In this document: one piece after another, positions 23,072-32,463 of the stretch | Layout of the letters: the number at the start of each line of letters is the position of its first letter | Position numbering within the stretch: position 1 is the first letter of the stretch | DNA from: Anastatus disparis | Lineage: Eukaryota > Arthropoda > Insecta > Hymenoptera > Eupelmidae | NCBI GenBank assembly: GCA_017163975.1 | Contig: JAFFSR010000373.1 | Coordinates: 1,481,501 to 1,545,500 of the forward strand | Reading direction: 5' to 3' | Length of the DNA stretch: 64,000 nucleotides | The notes under the pieces: model-generated | Told to the model about the DNA's origin: nothing | The model's database searches: none | What the model saw: only the letters and a program-made list of their open reading frames with translations | Position numbers and translations under genes: made by a program

Positions 23072-23902
23072 TTATCGGATGCGCTTAAAGTGAAGCGTTA
23101 CAGTCAGCGTACCGTAGTCGAATAGAATGGGAAATCCGTGTTCGTCTCTTATATCTATTTCTATCGACTGAAACGTTGAAGACAGCAGTGGTAGGTACAT
23201 GGGTGGTGAAAAGTTTTTAATTTCAACACCTCCGTAAACGTAGTCACGCAAATGAAGCGAGACTATACGTAGTAAGCTCGTGCGCATGTCACCTGTTACA
23301 TAAGGCTGGCAAATGTTGCTGTAAACCATGAGCACGGTTGGTAACCCGTTCACAAGATTTGCTGGTCGATTACCGGCAATGTAGTGCTCTTTATTACCTT
23401 TGCGAGAGAAAATTGGTACATTTTCCAAACCTAAAATTCTAAGTAATTTTTCCGATAGGGTAAACGTGTGCATATAAGTTGTACAATCTTCACCACATCG
23501 ACATATAATCTGTACATAGCCACCAGCGCGGATTTCAAAATATAAATGATTTTTCACATTCTCGAGACTATTTATTTCTTCTAAGAGACTTTCAATATCA
23601 CGGTAAACACCAGGTTTAACGCGGGCAAACACCTCGGCCTTCTGTTGAGTCTCCTCCTCTGTTTCTCGCAAAACATTCGCCACGTCACGTTTGGATGTCT
23701 TAACAGAAATCACCCCCTCACGCTCTACCACTGATATATGCTGAGATGTGAGAGGTATTTGAATTTCCGTGAGTCCTACACACCAGTCGCCATGAAGATA
23801 AAAATTTTGTGATAATTGTGTTGTAAAATGCGTCGCCACATTATGTGGATAGACAAACTTGCTGCTGTTGCTCGGTAAAACCATGTAAAATTCATCGTTC
23901 AT
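23072..23902 (-). CDS. Penton-like minor capsid protein
   Basis: The ATG at 23902 (MNDEFYMVLPSNSS) gives 276 residues; the longer frame opens only on TTG. The N-terminus FYMVLPSNSSKFVYPHN, followed by a LHGDWCVGLTEIQIP strand pair, is a signature I associate with Polinton minor capsid proteins. These form a single jelly roll at the vertices. The middle contains a Glu-rich hydrophilic loop (EREG ... EETEEETQQ) and the C-terminus a beta-rich end (FPILFDYGTLTVTLHF). The ORF is uninterrupted. It overlaps the integrase stop by 4 bp and precedes pX by 1 bp. Confidence 0.8.
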   Translation of the reverse strand: MNDEFYMVLPSNSSKFVYPHNVATHFTTQLSQNFYLHGDWCVGLTEIQIPLTSQHISVVEREGVISVKTSKRDVANVLRETEEETQQKAEVFARVKPGVYRDIESLLEEINSLENVKNHLYFEIRAGGYVQIICRCGEDCTTYMHTFTLSEKLLRILGLENVPIFSRKGNKEHYIAGNRPANLVNGLPTVLMVYSNICQPYVTGDMRTSLLRIVSLHLRDYVYGGVEIKNFSPPMYLPLLSSTFQSIEIDIRDEHGFPILFDYGTLTVTLHFKRIR

Positions 23903-25008
23903 TGTAAATTTTTTAAATCTATAGCTTCTATCCAAGAATTGAATTTTTCTGGGTACCCCCTCCAACTGACCAAATATTGTTTTTTCGACCCCCTACCTTT
24001 GCTCTTCAAAACCTCATCAACCTCAAACGCTTCGCTATCTAAATCTTTGCGCACTCTGCTCAACTGTTCTTCGTAAAAATATCCGTCAATTTTTTCTCCA
24101 TCAAGATCTGTCAAAATATAGACGGGTGGTTGTTGTCTTGTGTCGACTCTTATAATTTTAAACAGCTCCAGAGTCCAGCCACCCTCGTATGCTTTCCTGA
24201 AGGCTGTCTTGGCACGACTGACACGAACCAGATCGCCAACGCTGTATTTAGCTACTCGAAACGGCTGTTTTTCGCTGTAACGCAACGTCAAATTTTGACG
24301 TACCACGTGAGCATTATATAAGTTGACTTTGGAAGGGGGCATTTTTATGGCACTGTGCCACGACTCGTTGTAACACGTCACAATTTTTTGCAAAACGTCT
24401 ATATAACGTCTTGTGCGCGAGTGAGTAAAGTATCGCCAGATACGACCTTTGAGAGTTCGAATAAAACGTTCGGCAATGGCTGCCTTTATATCAGGGTCTC
24501 TGACGACTCGATAGGTAATATGTTTCTTTTTTAGCATCTCTTGCACCTCTCGACCGATAAACTCTTTACCTTTATCAGTCTGTAGGTAAATAGGATGTCT
24601 ATCATTACATCGTGATAAAATTTTGTCTAATGCTACAGCGACGCTTCGACTGGTTTTGTCGAGAAGAGGCTCTACCCAGGCAAACTTTGAAAGTGCATCA
24701 ATGACAATGAGAATATAGCTGTATCCATCATTGTAGGTTTTAAGTGATCTAAAATCTGCCAAGTCAGCTTCCCACACTTCAAAGGGGCTAAAAACGTTGT
24801 AATATCGACGAGGAAAACGATGTCTCACAAGTTTGTGTAAGGTATGTGCATCCTGACTCTCCAACCATTTGGCAATGGTATTGTTATCAAATTTTTTGGG
24901 TTTCGCGTGTTTTAGTAGATGAGCACCAGCGTACGCTGATGGTGCAGAAAGATTATAGTAATAATGCTCAAGATTGTCCGGCTTTTTCGCCTCCTTCTTC
25001 TTTTTCAT
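23899..25008 (-). CDS. Polinton integrase with chromodomain
   Basis: The ATG at 25008 (MKKKKEAKKP) opens an intact 369-residue ORF. The rve-type catalytic core shows the D-D-E triad: D in VWEADLADF (about residue 81), D in LQTDKGKEF (about 144) and E in KAAIAERFIRTLK (about 180). The spacing matches retroviral-type integrases. A small SH3-like region (VGDLVRVSRAK) follows, and then a chromodomain (EVDEVLKSKGRG..., YLVSWRGYP, then NSWIEA) that may guide integration to particular chromatin. The enzyme would make the 6-bp target duplication seen at the element ends. No inactivating change is visible. The start overlaps the PLA2-like gene by 41 bp. Confidence 0.96.
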   Translation of the reverse strand: MKKKKEAKKPDNLEHYYYNLSAPSAYAGAHLLKHAKPKKFDNNTIAKWLESQDAHTLHKLVRHRFPRRYYNVFSPFEVWEADLADFRSLKTYNDGYSYILIVIDALSKFAWVEPLLDKTSRSVAVALDKILSRCNDRHPIYLQTDKGKEFIGREVQEMLKKKHITYRVVRDPDIKAAIAERFIRTLKGRIWRYFTHSRTRRYIDVLQKIVTCYNESWHSAIKMPPSKVNLYNAHVVRQNLTLRYSEKQPFRVAKYSVGDLVRVSRAKTAFRKAYEGGWTLELFKIIRVDTRQQPPVYILTDLDGEKIDGYFYEEQLSRVRKDLDSEAFEVDEVLKSKGRGSKKQYLVSWRGYPEKFNSWIEAIDLKNLQ

Positions 25009-25312
25009 TGCTCCTCCTCCTCCCCCTCTTACAAACTAGCTTTTTCTCTCTCTTTTGCTGTCTTTTAAATGTATTTTTAATGCGTTTCAAAAATTTATCA
25101 AACGCAATTTTGCTGACCATGCACAAAACAGTAATACCAGCTGCAGTCTTTTCATTACCATGCGTGCCAGGGCCGAGAAACTGGTAGCCTGGTAGATGCA
25201 TTTCAAAAGGTACAACCGAAATCAATCGGTCTATAATAGTACCAGTTTTCTCCCCCTCCTCCTCCTCCTTCCCCTCCATCACTTCCTTCCATGCTTTCAC
25301 ATACGGTCCCAT
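24968..25312 (-). CDS. PLA2-like protein with degenerate active site
   Basis: The ATG at 25312 opens 114 residues. LPGYQFLGPGTHGN (residues about 40-53) is the calcium-loop pattern of the phospholipase A2-like domain found in parvovirus capsids and in many Polintons. The catalytic His-Asp motif should follow as part of a C..HD-I-A-Y helix. The corresponding helix here reads CMVSKIAFDKF, so His and Asp are absent. The C-terminus is strongly basic (KRQQKREKK, KRGRRRSNEK). The domain call is moderate; loss of activity is inferred from the alignment. In relatives the enzyme helps particles leave endosomes. It overlaps both neighbours. Confidence 0.55.
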   Translation of the reverse strand: MGPYVKAWKEVMEGKEEEEGEKTGTIIDRLISVVPFEMHLPGYQFLGPGTHGNEKTAAGITVLCMVSKIAFDKFLKRIKNTFKRQQKREKKLVCKRGRRRSNEKEEGGEKAGQS

Positions 25313-26112
25313 TTTAGCTGTTCGAGGCGACTCTTTTTTACAGGGGTTGATGGTGTAGCTGCCAACTCGCTACCAACTTTTTTACGCTTTTTCGCACTCT
25401 CGACTTCTTTCTCCTTTACGCTCGTTAGACCAGTAGCTGTTGAAGAATAATAACCTTCGTTTTCTGACGACGATGACAGCGGTGAATCAGGGCTATGAGA
25501 TGCAATCTTACGCCACAGTTGATCGTTACCAATGAATTCTCGAGGTATGCTAACTTGTCGCAAGACACGTGCAAACTGTTTGTACCCGCGCGGTGGTGGT
25601 CTTTTTCTACTTCTCATAGCTTCGTTCATTAAATCGACAATATTAGCACCCTCGACAACAGTGCCATCTAGCTTGATTATACCACGACTATCCCATTCAA
25701 TATTACCAGCTTGCCGCAAATATCTAATGAGATGTCTAGCATTACTTTGAAATTTCTGCGGTACCGACTGGACAAGCTGTTCGTCGTCGATTTCGTCATT
25801 ATTGTCTGTACCCATCGTCGTTTCCGTTTCTAATAATGTTGTCTCGTTTGGACGTATTATACTCCTATTTTCATCCTTCTCCTCCCCTCTTAGATGCAAG
25901 TAACGCTGCAAGATTTGTTGATATTGCAGAGATTTTTGACGCTCATCACCCGTAGAATGTAAAATTTTACTCATTTCTTCGTCAAGGCGTGTCGTGGCTG
26001 TACCAGGTGTCTGGACACTGGATGGTGGTGTTGTATGATTGGTAGTTGGTACATGGTGCTGTTGCTCCAAGCACTCTTGCGGTACTAAAATCATTTTTCT
26101 TGCGTACTCCAT
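25297..26112 (-). CDS. Conserved Polinton protein of unknown function, 271 residues
   Basis: The ATG at 26112 starts MEYARKMILVPQECLEQ, an N-terminal signature I recognise from Polinton and adintovirus proteins in insects and cnidarians. A Pro/Thr-rich linker and a region with coiled-coil potential (LDEEMSKILHS ... YQQILQRYLHLR) follow. Next comes a conserved globular segment, HLIRYLRQAGNIEWDSRGII, with later IVDLMNEAM and IPREFIGNDQLWRKI. The C-terminus is Ser-rich and basic with a likely nuclear signal (KKRKK). It is intact, overlaps the upstream gene by 22 bp and the downstream gene by 16 bp. A structural role is plausible from its place in the capsid gene block. Confidence 0.75.
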   Translation of the reverse strand: MEYARKMILVPQECLEQQHHVPTTNHTTPPSSVQTPGTATTRLDEEMSKILHSTGDERQKSLQYQQILQRYLHLRGEEKDENRSIIRPNETTLLETETTMGTDNNDEIDDEQLVQSVPQKFQSNARHLIRYLRQAGNIEWDSRGIIKLDGTVVEGANIVDLMNEAMRSRKRPPPRGYKQFARVLRQVSIPREFIGNDQLWRKIASHSPDSPLSSSSENEGYYSSTATGLTSVKEKEVESAKKRKKVGSELAATPSTPVKKSRLEQLKWDRM

Positions 26113-26435
26113 GCCGATAAAACAGGTTTCACAATTAGCCGTAGTAAATATGCTGATTTTACCACCAATTTCCTTTTTACCTCCAAAATACCCGGTTTAG
26201 CGAGTTTTCGCAACAGTGGTGCGACTTTTCGCAATTGTTTCTTATAATATTTGCTGAGTGGAATATTTCCACGTAAAATGTTCAAAGCACACTCGCAAAT
26301 GTACGTTATAAGTTTGGAATTTGCTTCGCGTAATATGGCCTTGAGTTGAGAAAGTTTGATTTTACACAAAACATGTAGTTGAGTCCAGTACTTTTCTGGA
26401 ATTGGTCTGCTACGACTACGTCTCACCGGCTCCAT
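26091..26435 (-). CDS. Conserved small basic Polinton protein
   Basis: The ATG at 26435 (MEPVRRSRSR) gives 114 residues. The core LITYICECALNILRGNIPLS, followed by a Lys/Arg-rich helix (KKQLRKVAPLLRKLAK) and a hydrophobic tail (AYLLRLIVKPVLSAW), is a pattern widespread in Polintons of invertebrates. The function is unknown. The small basic helical build with a hydrophobic end suggests a DNA-associated or membrane-active virion component. It abuts the ATPase stop and overlaps the 271-residue gene. Confidence 0.72.
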   Translation of the reverse strand: MEPVRRSRSRPIPEKYWTQLHVLCKIKLSQLKAILREANSKLITYICECALNILRGNIPLSKYYKKQLRKVAPLLRKLAKPGILEVKRKLVVKSAYLLRLIVKPVLSAWSTQEK

Positions 26436-27112
26436 TACAATCGCACGACTGGTACATTATTCGAGCGAGCACCAGCTTTTATGGGTTTGCAACGAGGCAC
26501 ATAAACGTACTGATGTTTGTCGAACGGGAATATACAAGTACGAAATCTCACGTTTTCAGGCGTACCCTGTTTCAGATCTATGAACAAATAGCTGTGTGGT
26601 TGTGCTGTGGCATCGAGATATGCCTCTTGCAAAAAACGAGGCTCCTCGGGACAGACTTGGCGCGCCAGATGATTTATTTGCGCTCGATCGCGCGGATTTT
26701 TAAATACCACGATGTAGTTAGAGTTTAAAGAAATTTCTCGCTGACCTTGATGAAAGAGATTTTGCGAGATAAAGATGACGCTCAAGTTATTGTGATGACT
26801 GCCTTTGGTAAAAAGATTTACTACAGCTCTGTTGGACGATTCTCTCATCAGATCGTCGAGAATCAAGAGTTTTGCTCGTGGATCATTGGCATAGTCTTCG
26901 CTCTTTGGTAAACCCTCGTGAAATTCGATACCCTCGGCCAACTCCTTGTAAATTGGCTGCCACTCGGTATAGTACAAGAGTATACGTTCGAATTTTGTAT
27001 CACTCATGCGATCAATGTGATGCAAAAAATTCTTCACGAATACTGTTTTACCACACGAGCTGGGTCCACAAATCATCAAAGTCCACGGATGCATCCACCT
27101 GCAAACATCCAT
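26435..27112 (-). CDS. FtsK/HerA-type DNA-packaging ATPase
   Basis: The ATG at 27112 (MDVCRWMHPWTL) gives 225 residues; upstream codons open only on TTG. Walker A is GPSSCGKT near residues 17-24, and Walker B is AKLLILDDLM near 80. A sensor-like SVIFISQNLF follows. Length and motifs match the A32-like packaging ATPases of Polintons, virophages and poxviruses, which pump genome DNA into preformed capsids. The ORF is intact. It is the first gene of the minus-strand block, facing the divergent plus-strand gene at 27607 across a GGC-rich region. Confidence 0.93.
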   Translation of the reverse strand: MDVCRWMHPWTLMICGPSSCGKTVFVKNFLHHIDRMSDTKFERILLYYTEWQPIYKELAEGIEFHEGLPKSEDYANDPRAKLLILDDLMRESSNRAVVNLFTKGSHHNNLSVIFISQNLFHQGQREISLNSNYIVVFKNPRDRAQINHLARQVCPEEPRFLQEAYLDATAQPHSYLFIDLKQGTPENVRFRTCIFPFDKHQYVYVPRCKPIKAGARSNNVPVVRL

Positions 27113-27133
27113 GTTACCGTCGCTGCTGCTCAA

Positions 27134-27209
27134 CTTCTATTACTAACCTCATCGAATTCTCGTACCACTCTACATATACGATCATTAAGAGTGATGAGCA
27201 AGAGTGGGG

Positions 27210-27244
<35 letters not shown>

Positions 27245-27452
27245 GCGCATGTGCGAGCAGTATCGTGCTGGCGCTAGCCAATCGTTTAGCTGATTAGCCA
27301 TATAGCTGGCTGACGCCAGTATTATTCCGCTCTTTAGCTATATGGCTGAAAGAGCCAAATAAGTATTAATCACCTACTTATAATTAATACCCCCACCACC
27401 ACCACCACCACCACCATTTATAGTATAAAATTAAAAGCGTTGGTAAACGGTC
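27134..27452. promoter_or_regulatory. Divergent intergenic control region
   Basis: This separates the ATPase (minus) from the PP1-recruiter gene (plus). It contains a pure GGC run (about 27207-27242) and a 12-bp inverted repeat, AGCCATATAGCT (27296-27307) with its complement at 27336-27347. A CAC trinucleotide run (about 27391-27416) follows and then the TATA box of the plus gene. The inverted repeat could be a factor-binding site. Small ORFs across the GGC run are repeat translations. Confidence 0.55.
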
Positions 27453-27455
27453 AGT
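27424..27455 (+). promoter_or_regulatory. TATA and initiator of the PP1-recruiter gene
   Basis: TATAAAA at 27424-27430 and TCAGT at 27451-27455 put the initiator A (27453) 29 bases after the first T of the TATA box, a textbook arthropod core promoter. Confidence 0.75.
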
Positions 27456-27513
27456 GCTGGTTAGTCTTCAAAAAGTGCTGTTATCGTGAGCAATAACCAA
27501 GAAATTGAAAAAG

Positions 27514-27575
27514 GTAATAAATTTTTATCAAAGAATTAATCAGATTTAAATTTTTGATTCTCAACAATTTTACAG
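27514..27575 (+). other. Predicted 62-bp 5'UTR intron
   Basis: The donor AAG|GTAATAA and the acceptor TTTTACAG, with a T-rich stretch before it, fit a short insect intron between the initiator and the ATG at 27607. This is a prediction from the sequence only. Confidence 0.55.
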
Positions 27576-27606
27576 AAAAGAGAGTCTACAAAAAGTACAG
27601 TGAACG

Positions 27607-27822
27607 ATGAATCAAACAAAACAAGTGCATTTCAAAGAGGGTAAGCCGAAAATTCATGTGATACGCGTGTGGGACTATGCGAGTCGTACAGCGCGACGTG
27701 GAGAGTGGGAGCAAGCGGCTCGTGATAGAGAAACATTCAGAATGAGAGTGGAAAGGATGCGGATTATTCTGGAACCTGTGCTTTTGAAAAAAATTGATGA
27801 CTACTCAATTAATAGAAAATAA
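27607..27822 (+). CDS. PPP1R15/GADD34-like PP1-recruiting protein
   Basis: An intact 71-codon ORF. Residues 5-9 (KQVHF) fit the RVxF motif that docks protein phosphatase 1. After a short spacer comes a hydrophobic strand with Trp22, and then RRGEWEQAARDR (residues 30-41) followed by F44 and R45. This order and spacing match the C-terminal core of PPP1R15 (GADD34/CReP), where that block recruits PP1 and directs it to eIF2alpha. Similar minimal versions occur in herpes simplex virus (ICP34.5) and African swine fever virus (DP71L), where they keep translation running during host shut-off. Here it has its own promoter and a short 5'UTR intron and lies between ATPase and polymerase. An AATAAA overlaps its end. 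The motif match is strong; the role is inferred. Confidence 0.8.
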   Translation: MNQTKQVHFKEGKPKIHVIRVWDYASRTARRGEWEQAARDRETFRMRVERMRIILEPVLLKKIDDYSINRK

Positions 27823-27954
27823 ATTTATTTTTTCGTTTTACATTTTTATAAAATATAAAAATTTATTTCAAAATAGTTTGTGTTTTAATTCTCTCTCTCT
27901 TTATCCTGTATCATATATTCGCTTTAGTAATAATATATTTACAATAATTTATTT

Positions 27955-30900
27955 TTAATTAGACTTATAACCGTATGGATAGCTAATCTCGTTATTCACG
28001 AATCGTCTCTTTGAGTACACGGGCTCGCATATTTTACATTCAGGCCGTGTTATAACATCGTGAAACCGTGTGCGTCTAATAGCGTCATAGTTTACAAAAA
28101 GTGGCGGTATTTTACCAGTAATAAGATCTCGTATAGAATTAAAGTTTATTTTCTGACTCACCGACGAATTAAGTCTTATACCCTTGATTTTGCAAACACA
28201 TCCTTCAACGCCATCTGGTGTCAAATATTTATAGGCGTAAAATTTGGGTCCTCCAGAGACGAATGATGTGATGCTTGTGCCAAGACCATAACAGGCCAAT
28301 TCGTCGGTCAAGTCACCCAAGAACGGCCCTGTTTTCGCATCGTACTCACCCTCGCGACTTACATACACAATAGAGTCTGTATCGTAATACAATACACGTT
28401 CACCCAGCGGTTGCAATTCTTCGTAAAGTTTTAAACGCGCCAAGGCTGTGGTATAAGCGGCTACGACAACGTTACACAATGGTGATGGCTCAACAGCCGA
28501 TTCTTTGTTGTGCCAACTTATATAAATTGTCGTCTCATTGATCGGTAAAATTGAGTCGACCTCGGTCTCGACACTGCAGAGTAACTCAAACAATCTTTGT
28601 GGATCATCTATCACTTCAGTCTTTGGCATATTCTCTCGTTGACCAAATTCACCCCACAATGAATTTAAACAGAGTTTTGCTACAGATCTCAGACCAGCGT
28701 TATATTTTATTCGAGTTTTGTCTAATTTAATGCCCTCTTGTTGCACAAATTTCTCAATATATCGAGCAATCGCGTTTTCATCACCGTCAGCACATTCCGA
28801 AGGGTAACCCGACGCATAAGTTTTCTCAGCGAAAAATTTATCGATATAAGTTGGAAATAGACCACCCTGACCCGTGGCCTTGTTGTACTGAGTAATTTTA
28901 TAAGACCATATTTCAAATATTTTTCTGATAATATAACCCATCTGAACAGCTTTTTTCAACTCGTCAGCAACCCACGTGCCGATAAAAACTCGATCATCAG
29001 GATTATCGTGGTCACAATCTGCGGTATACATTGATTCGGCACACGTTCGACACAGTGGAAACAAAAGCTTATTATGCATTTTAACGGGTAATACAGCATG
29101 ATATATATTTCGCGGCGGCAATACTTCGCATTCAATAAGACCTTCAACGTGACTTATATTATTTGTTTGACCCACCAGAGAGCGACACTCATCTTCATCC
29201 ACGTAAAGAGTAGGATGACCAACGGGATATCGACCGTATTTACAGATATATGGATATAATGAACACACGTCTACGTATTTTATCTCACCCTTTTTTGCAT
29301 CGTAAATTTTGACTATATTACCCGTACGACCACCGAAAAATGCTTCTCGAGGATTCAACGGTTCATGCAAATTTCGTGTTTTATTATCGATATACGTCTT
29401 CATAATTTCGTTCTGTGAGTACTCATGATCAAAATCACATTCCCACTTTTCTATTAGTTGATAGCCGTGGCTTCTTATCTTTTCGGATATTCGCGCGGTT
29501 CTCTCGAAACGTTCGTCCATATTTTCACCGTTTACGAGGCGTGAGTCACGGTTCACTGTGTAACACCATACACAGCCATGCCAATAACACCCGTGGAATT
29601 GTAAAACAATTTTCGTACCGTTTTCAAGTTCGCAGTATCCATCCACTAGAGGGCCCTCGGGAAGTCTCTTTTCTCGAGCTCGGACAGTATACCGAATTTG
29701 ATGATTCAGCACATTTTCCATCCAACACAGCCACCGCATCGCCTTCATAGACTGCTTGTTTGCTTGTCTATAACCACCCTGAGGTATGATTCCTATAGTG
29801 TCTTTTTGTAAAAAATTTTTTCTATATACACGCATACAAGATGATGCGATGGTGGCGCACTCTACGAATGGATCTGTATTACCACATTCTATGAAGGTTT
29901 TGCGAAAGGCCAAGCATGCTAATCGTAAAATTTTTACATCTTGTCTACAGTATTTTATAATCTCATTTTTAAAATTAAATATATAATTTTCATTTTTTTT
30001 TCATTATACCACTGTATAAATTCTCGTCGCTCATCGACCTTCATCGAATCTGGTGAAAAAGACCACACAGGTGGCATTTCTCCAACGTAATTTTGATTCT
30101 CTGGTGTGTTAAACAAATGAGGAAACGTACCTTTCTCAATATTAGCAAGACCGTAAGCTTTTGGTAGTGCAGCTAAACTCATGTGTAAGTAATTTAAGCT
30201 GTCTATGAATTTAACGGTTGAAATTTCCATTATGATTATTTTTGACCCGTTTAAAATTACATCTGGCTTATCTCTAAGATTTGTACGTTCTGTCAAATGC
30301 TTGAGAATAAATTGCGCATCAAAACCCTGTGCATTGTGGGCTATACAAATAATTTGCTTGAAACTTTTTCTTGTTGCTAAGGCCAAATCAACTAGCTGTT
30401 TTACAGGGTCGATTTCAAACACGTATTCGCGTATACCACATATTTCGCAAGAATTTGTTATATTTTCATCATCCAAACAATAATCACATACTTGTTGTAC
30501 AACACACAAGTTTGGTACATGCAAACTTATTTTTTTACCATCAGCACCCGAGATAATTTCCGATTGTTGAGTCTCAAAATCATAAAATAAATAAAGTATA
30601 TTCTTTTTATTGGTTGCAAATCCTTTTTTGCTGATAAAGGGTTGCATGTAACAAAGGTGTTCTATCGGTATTTTACGATTACATATTTTGCAAAATATCG
30701 TATTACAATTATGTGGATCTTTATCGCACATTCGAACTGTTTTACTGCACAAACGACAAATTTTTATGCTCTCGCATACCGACCGGAAATTATCGAAAGA
30801 TTTTGAGATTTTATGATTTTCCAGACAAACATTACCGTAAAAATCTCTAGTGCATTGAATACATTTTATTTTTTCCTGATTTATATCGCAAGGGGACTCT

Positions 30901-31882
30901 GAAAACATTTACAGCATTTTTGTGGACATTTATGATTTTTTTGATGACTAAACTTTTTATTACAAGGTATGCAGTAGCCACGGCTGCCAGCTGCTGCGAG
31001 TAAACTTAAAATTGGCTGGTAATGATTAGAATTTTCGTAATACATTATATTTAAGGTATGTCTAACTACATTACCAACATCGTGTACAAAACGTGCACCA
31101 TCGTAAAGTGGTTTATAGCCTCGAGCAAAGTTTTGAAAAGAATAAACAACTATTGCAGCGCCGAAAAGCGCATAATATTCTTGAAATAATTTTATTTCTT
31201 CGATACCACAGCCTGTTTCGGGTATCGTAACTCTCGCAGCTTTGACAAGTTTCAACGCTTGCACTTTCTGATATTGTGCTGTGTGGTGTCTTATTCTATT
31301 CCACCTGTCATGGTGAATACCACTGCGCATCTGACCACGTATAGCATATACATGAGCAGCGACTAGCGAGCGTGGAAGGCAAAGATTGTCGGTATTTTGA
31401 ATATTTAGAATGGATTTCTTGAAAACTGATTCGCTAGTGAGTGATACCCGACCGCGTCCCTCTGGTTTAGAAACAATGCTGACTTTTACGTTTAAAACAT
31501 CATCGATTTCAAAATTGTCATTACTCTGTGCTACAGAAGCTAATAACTCGAGTAGATCTGTCGGTGAAAAATCACGAACCAGTCTAAAAGAAATCCATAA
31601 AGAACCGTGAACAAATCGGTCAGAGTTTATAGTTATACCGATATAATCTGAAGGTCGCGCATTTTCACACACATGACGATATAAATCATTTATTGCTGCC
31701 TCAAACCACGTATACACATTCGCATTAGGTGGTGGGGGCAATATTGACACTCTTAATTGTCTACCTTGTAACTTAAACTGTCGGTAATATCGTGATGATT
31801 CTTCATGAATCGTAATGTGGTTCCGAGTAGTAGTAGTACCATCTCCCTGTTGAAGATATTTGTCTACAATATGATATACCAA
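27955..31882 (-). pseudogene. Protein-primed DNA polymerase B, two frame breaks
   Basis: Three collinear segments together cover about 1300 codons. 30881-31882 is the N-terminal region, with an OTU-like TDNLCLPRSLV motif and a Cys/His cluster. 29955-30908 holds more zinc-binding Cys pairs and the 3'-5' exonuclease (Exo I YDFETQQS, Exo II CIAHNAQGFDAQF). 27955-29913 holds the polymerase: motif A DVCSLYPYI, motif B KLCLNSLWGEFGQ and motif C YYDTDSIVY. The frame changes near 30885-30905, and again at a run of nine A at 29993-30001. All catalytic motifs are present. No ATG opens the first segment (TTG at 31882, then an upstream stop); AG sites at about 31866 and 31850 suggest an unseen upstream exon. 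This enzyme would replicate the element from its terminal repeats. Confidence 0.93.
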
Positions 31883-31917
31883 AATTACGTGAAAATGTAT
31901 GATTTATAAATTTACGC

Positions 31918-32463
31918 TTAAGGAGATGTAAAACGGACACCACCCCTGCTTTCATGAATTTGACTTATTTTTTCATTATATTGCAAAACTTGAGGAAAAG
32001 AAATGCTTTAGCTTGTAGTATTTACCATAAGGATCATTCAGTTAAATTTTCAAATAAATTCATTGATTAGTTTTAAAAATTTTAGTGTTCCAATATTTAT
32101 ATATGGTCAATGTCCTAATCGCTACTCACGAACCTATTACTAGCTATTCATTGTTAAAAATTTTTTGGTATCTAAATAACATTGAGCGGTTAGTAATAGG
32201 TTTGTGAGTAGCGATTGGGACATTGACCATATTAAAATTTTTAAATTATGTACAAGAAATTTAAAATTCTGAGAAATTAATAAATGAATTTATTTTAAAA
32301 TTCTGAGAAATTAATAAATGAATTTATTTTAAAATTTAATTGAATAATCTTTATGGTACATATTACAAACTAAAGCATTTATTTTCTTAAAAATATACAA
32401 TAAAATAAAAAGATAGTAAATATTTATGAGTATAGGTGTAGTGTCCATTTTACATCTCCTTAA
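31918..32463. mobile_element. TTAA-flanked MITE, copy 2, inside the Polinton
   Basis: The body 31922-32459 lies between TTAA copies (31918-31921 and 32460-32463). Ends GGAGATGTAAAACGGACAC and GTGTCCATTTTACATCTCC are mirror images. It is the same family as 4360-4715. It inserted between the polymerase and the acidic gene and supplies the last codons of the latter. A second hairpin (32101-32232) is nested in its centre. Confidence 0.88.
32101..32232. mobile_element. 132-bp hairpin nested in the MITE
   Basis: ATATGGTCAATGTCC and GGACATTGACCATAT form the ends. Arms of about 45 bp continue through cgctactcacgaacctatta. It is absent from the related MITE at 4360-4715, so it is probably a separate tiny insertion. 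Confidence 0.7.

Noticed and set aside
26872..27297. Plus-strand ORFs ending in an Ala or Arg run opposite the ATPase
   Set aside because: They are antisense shadows of the packaging ATPase extended through the GGC run.
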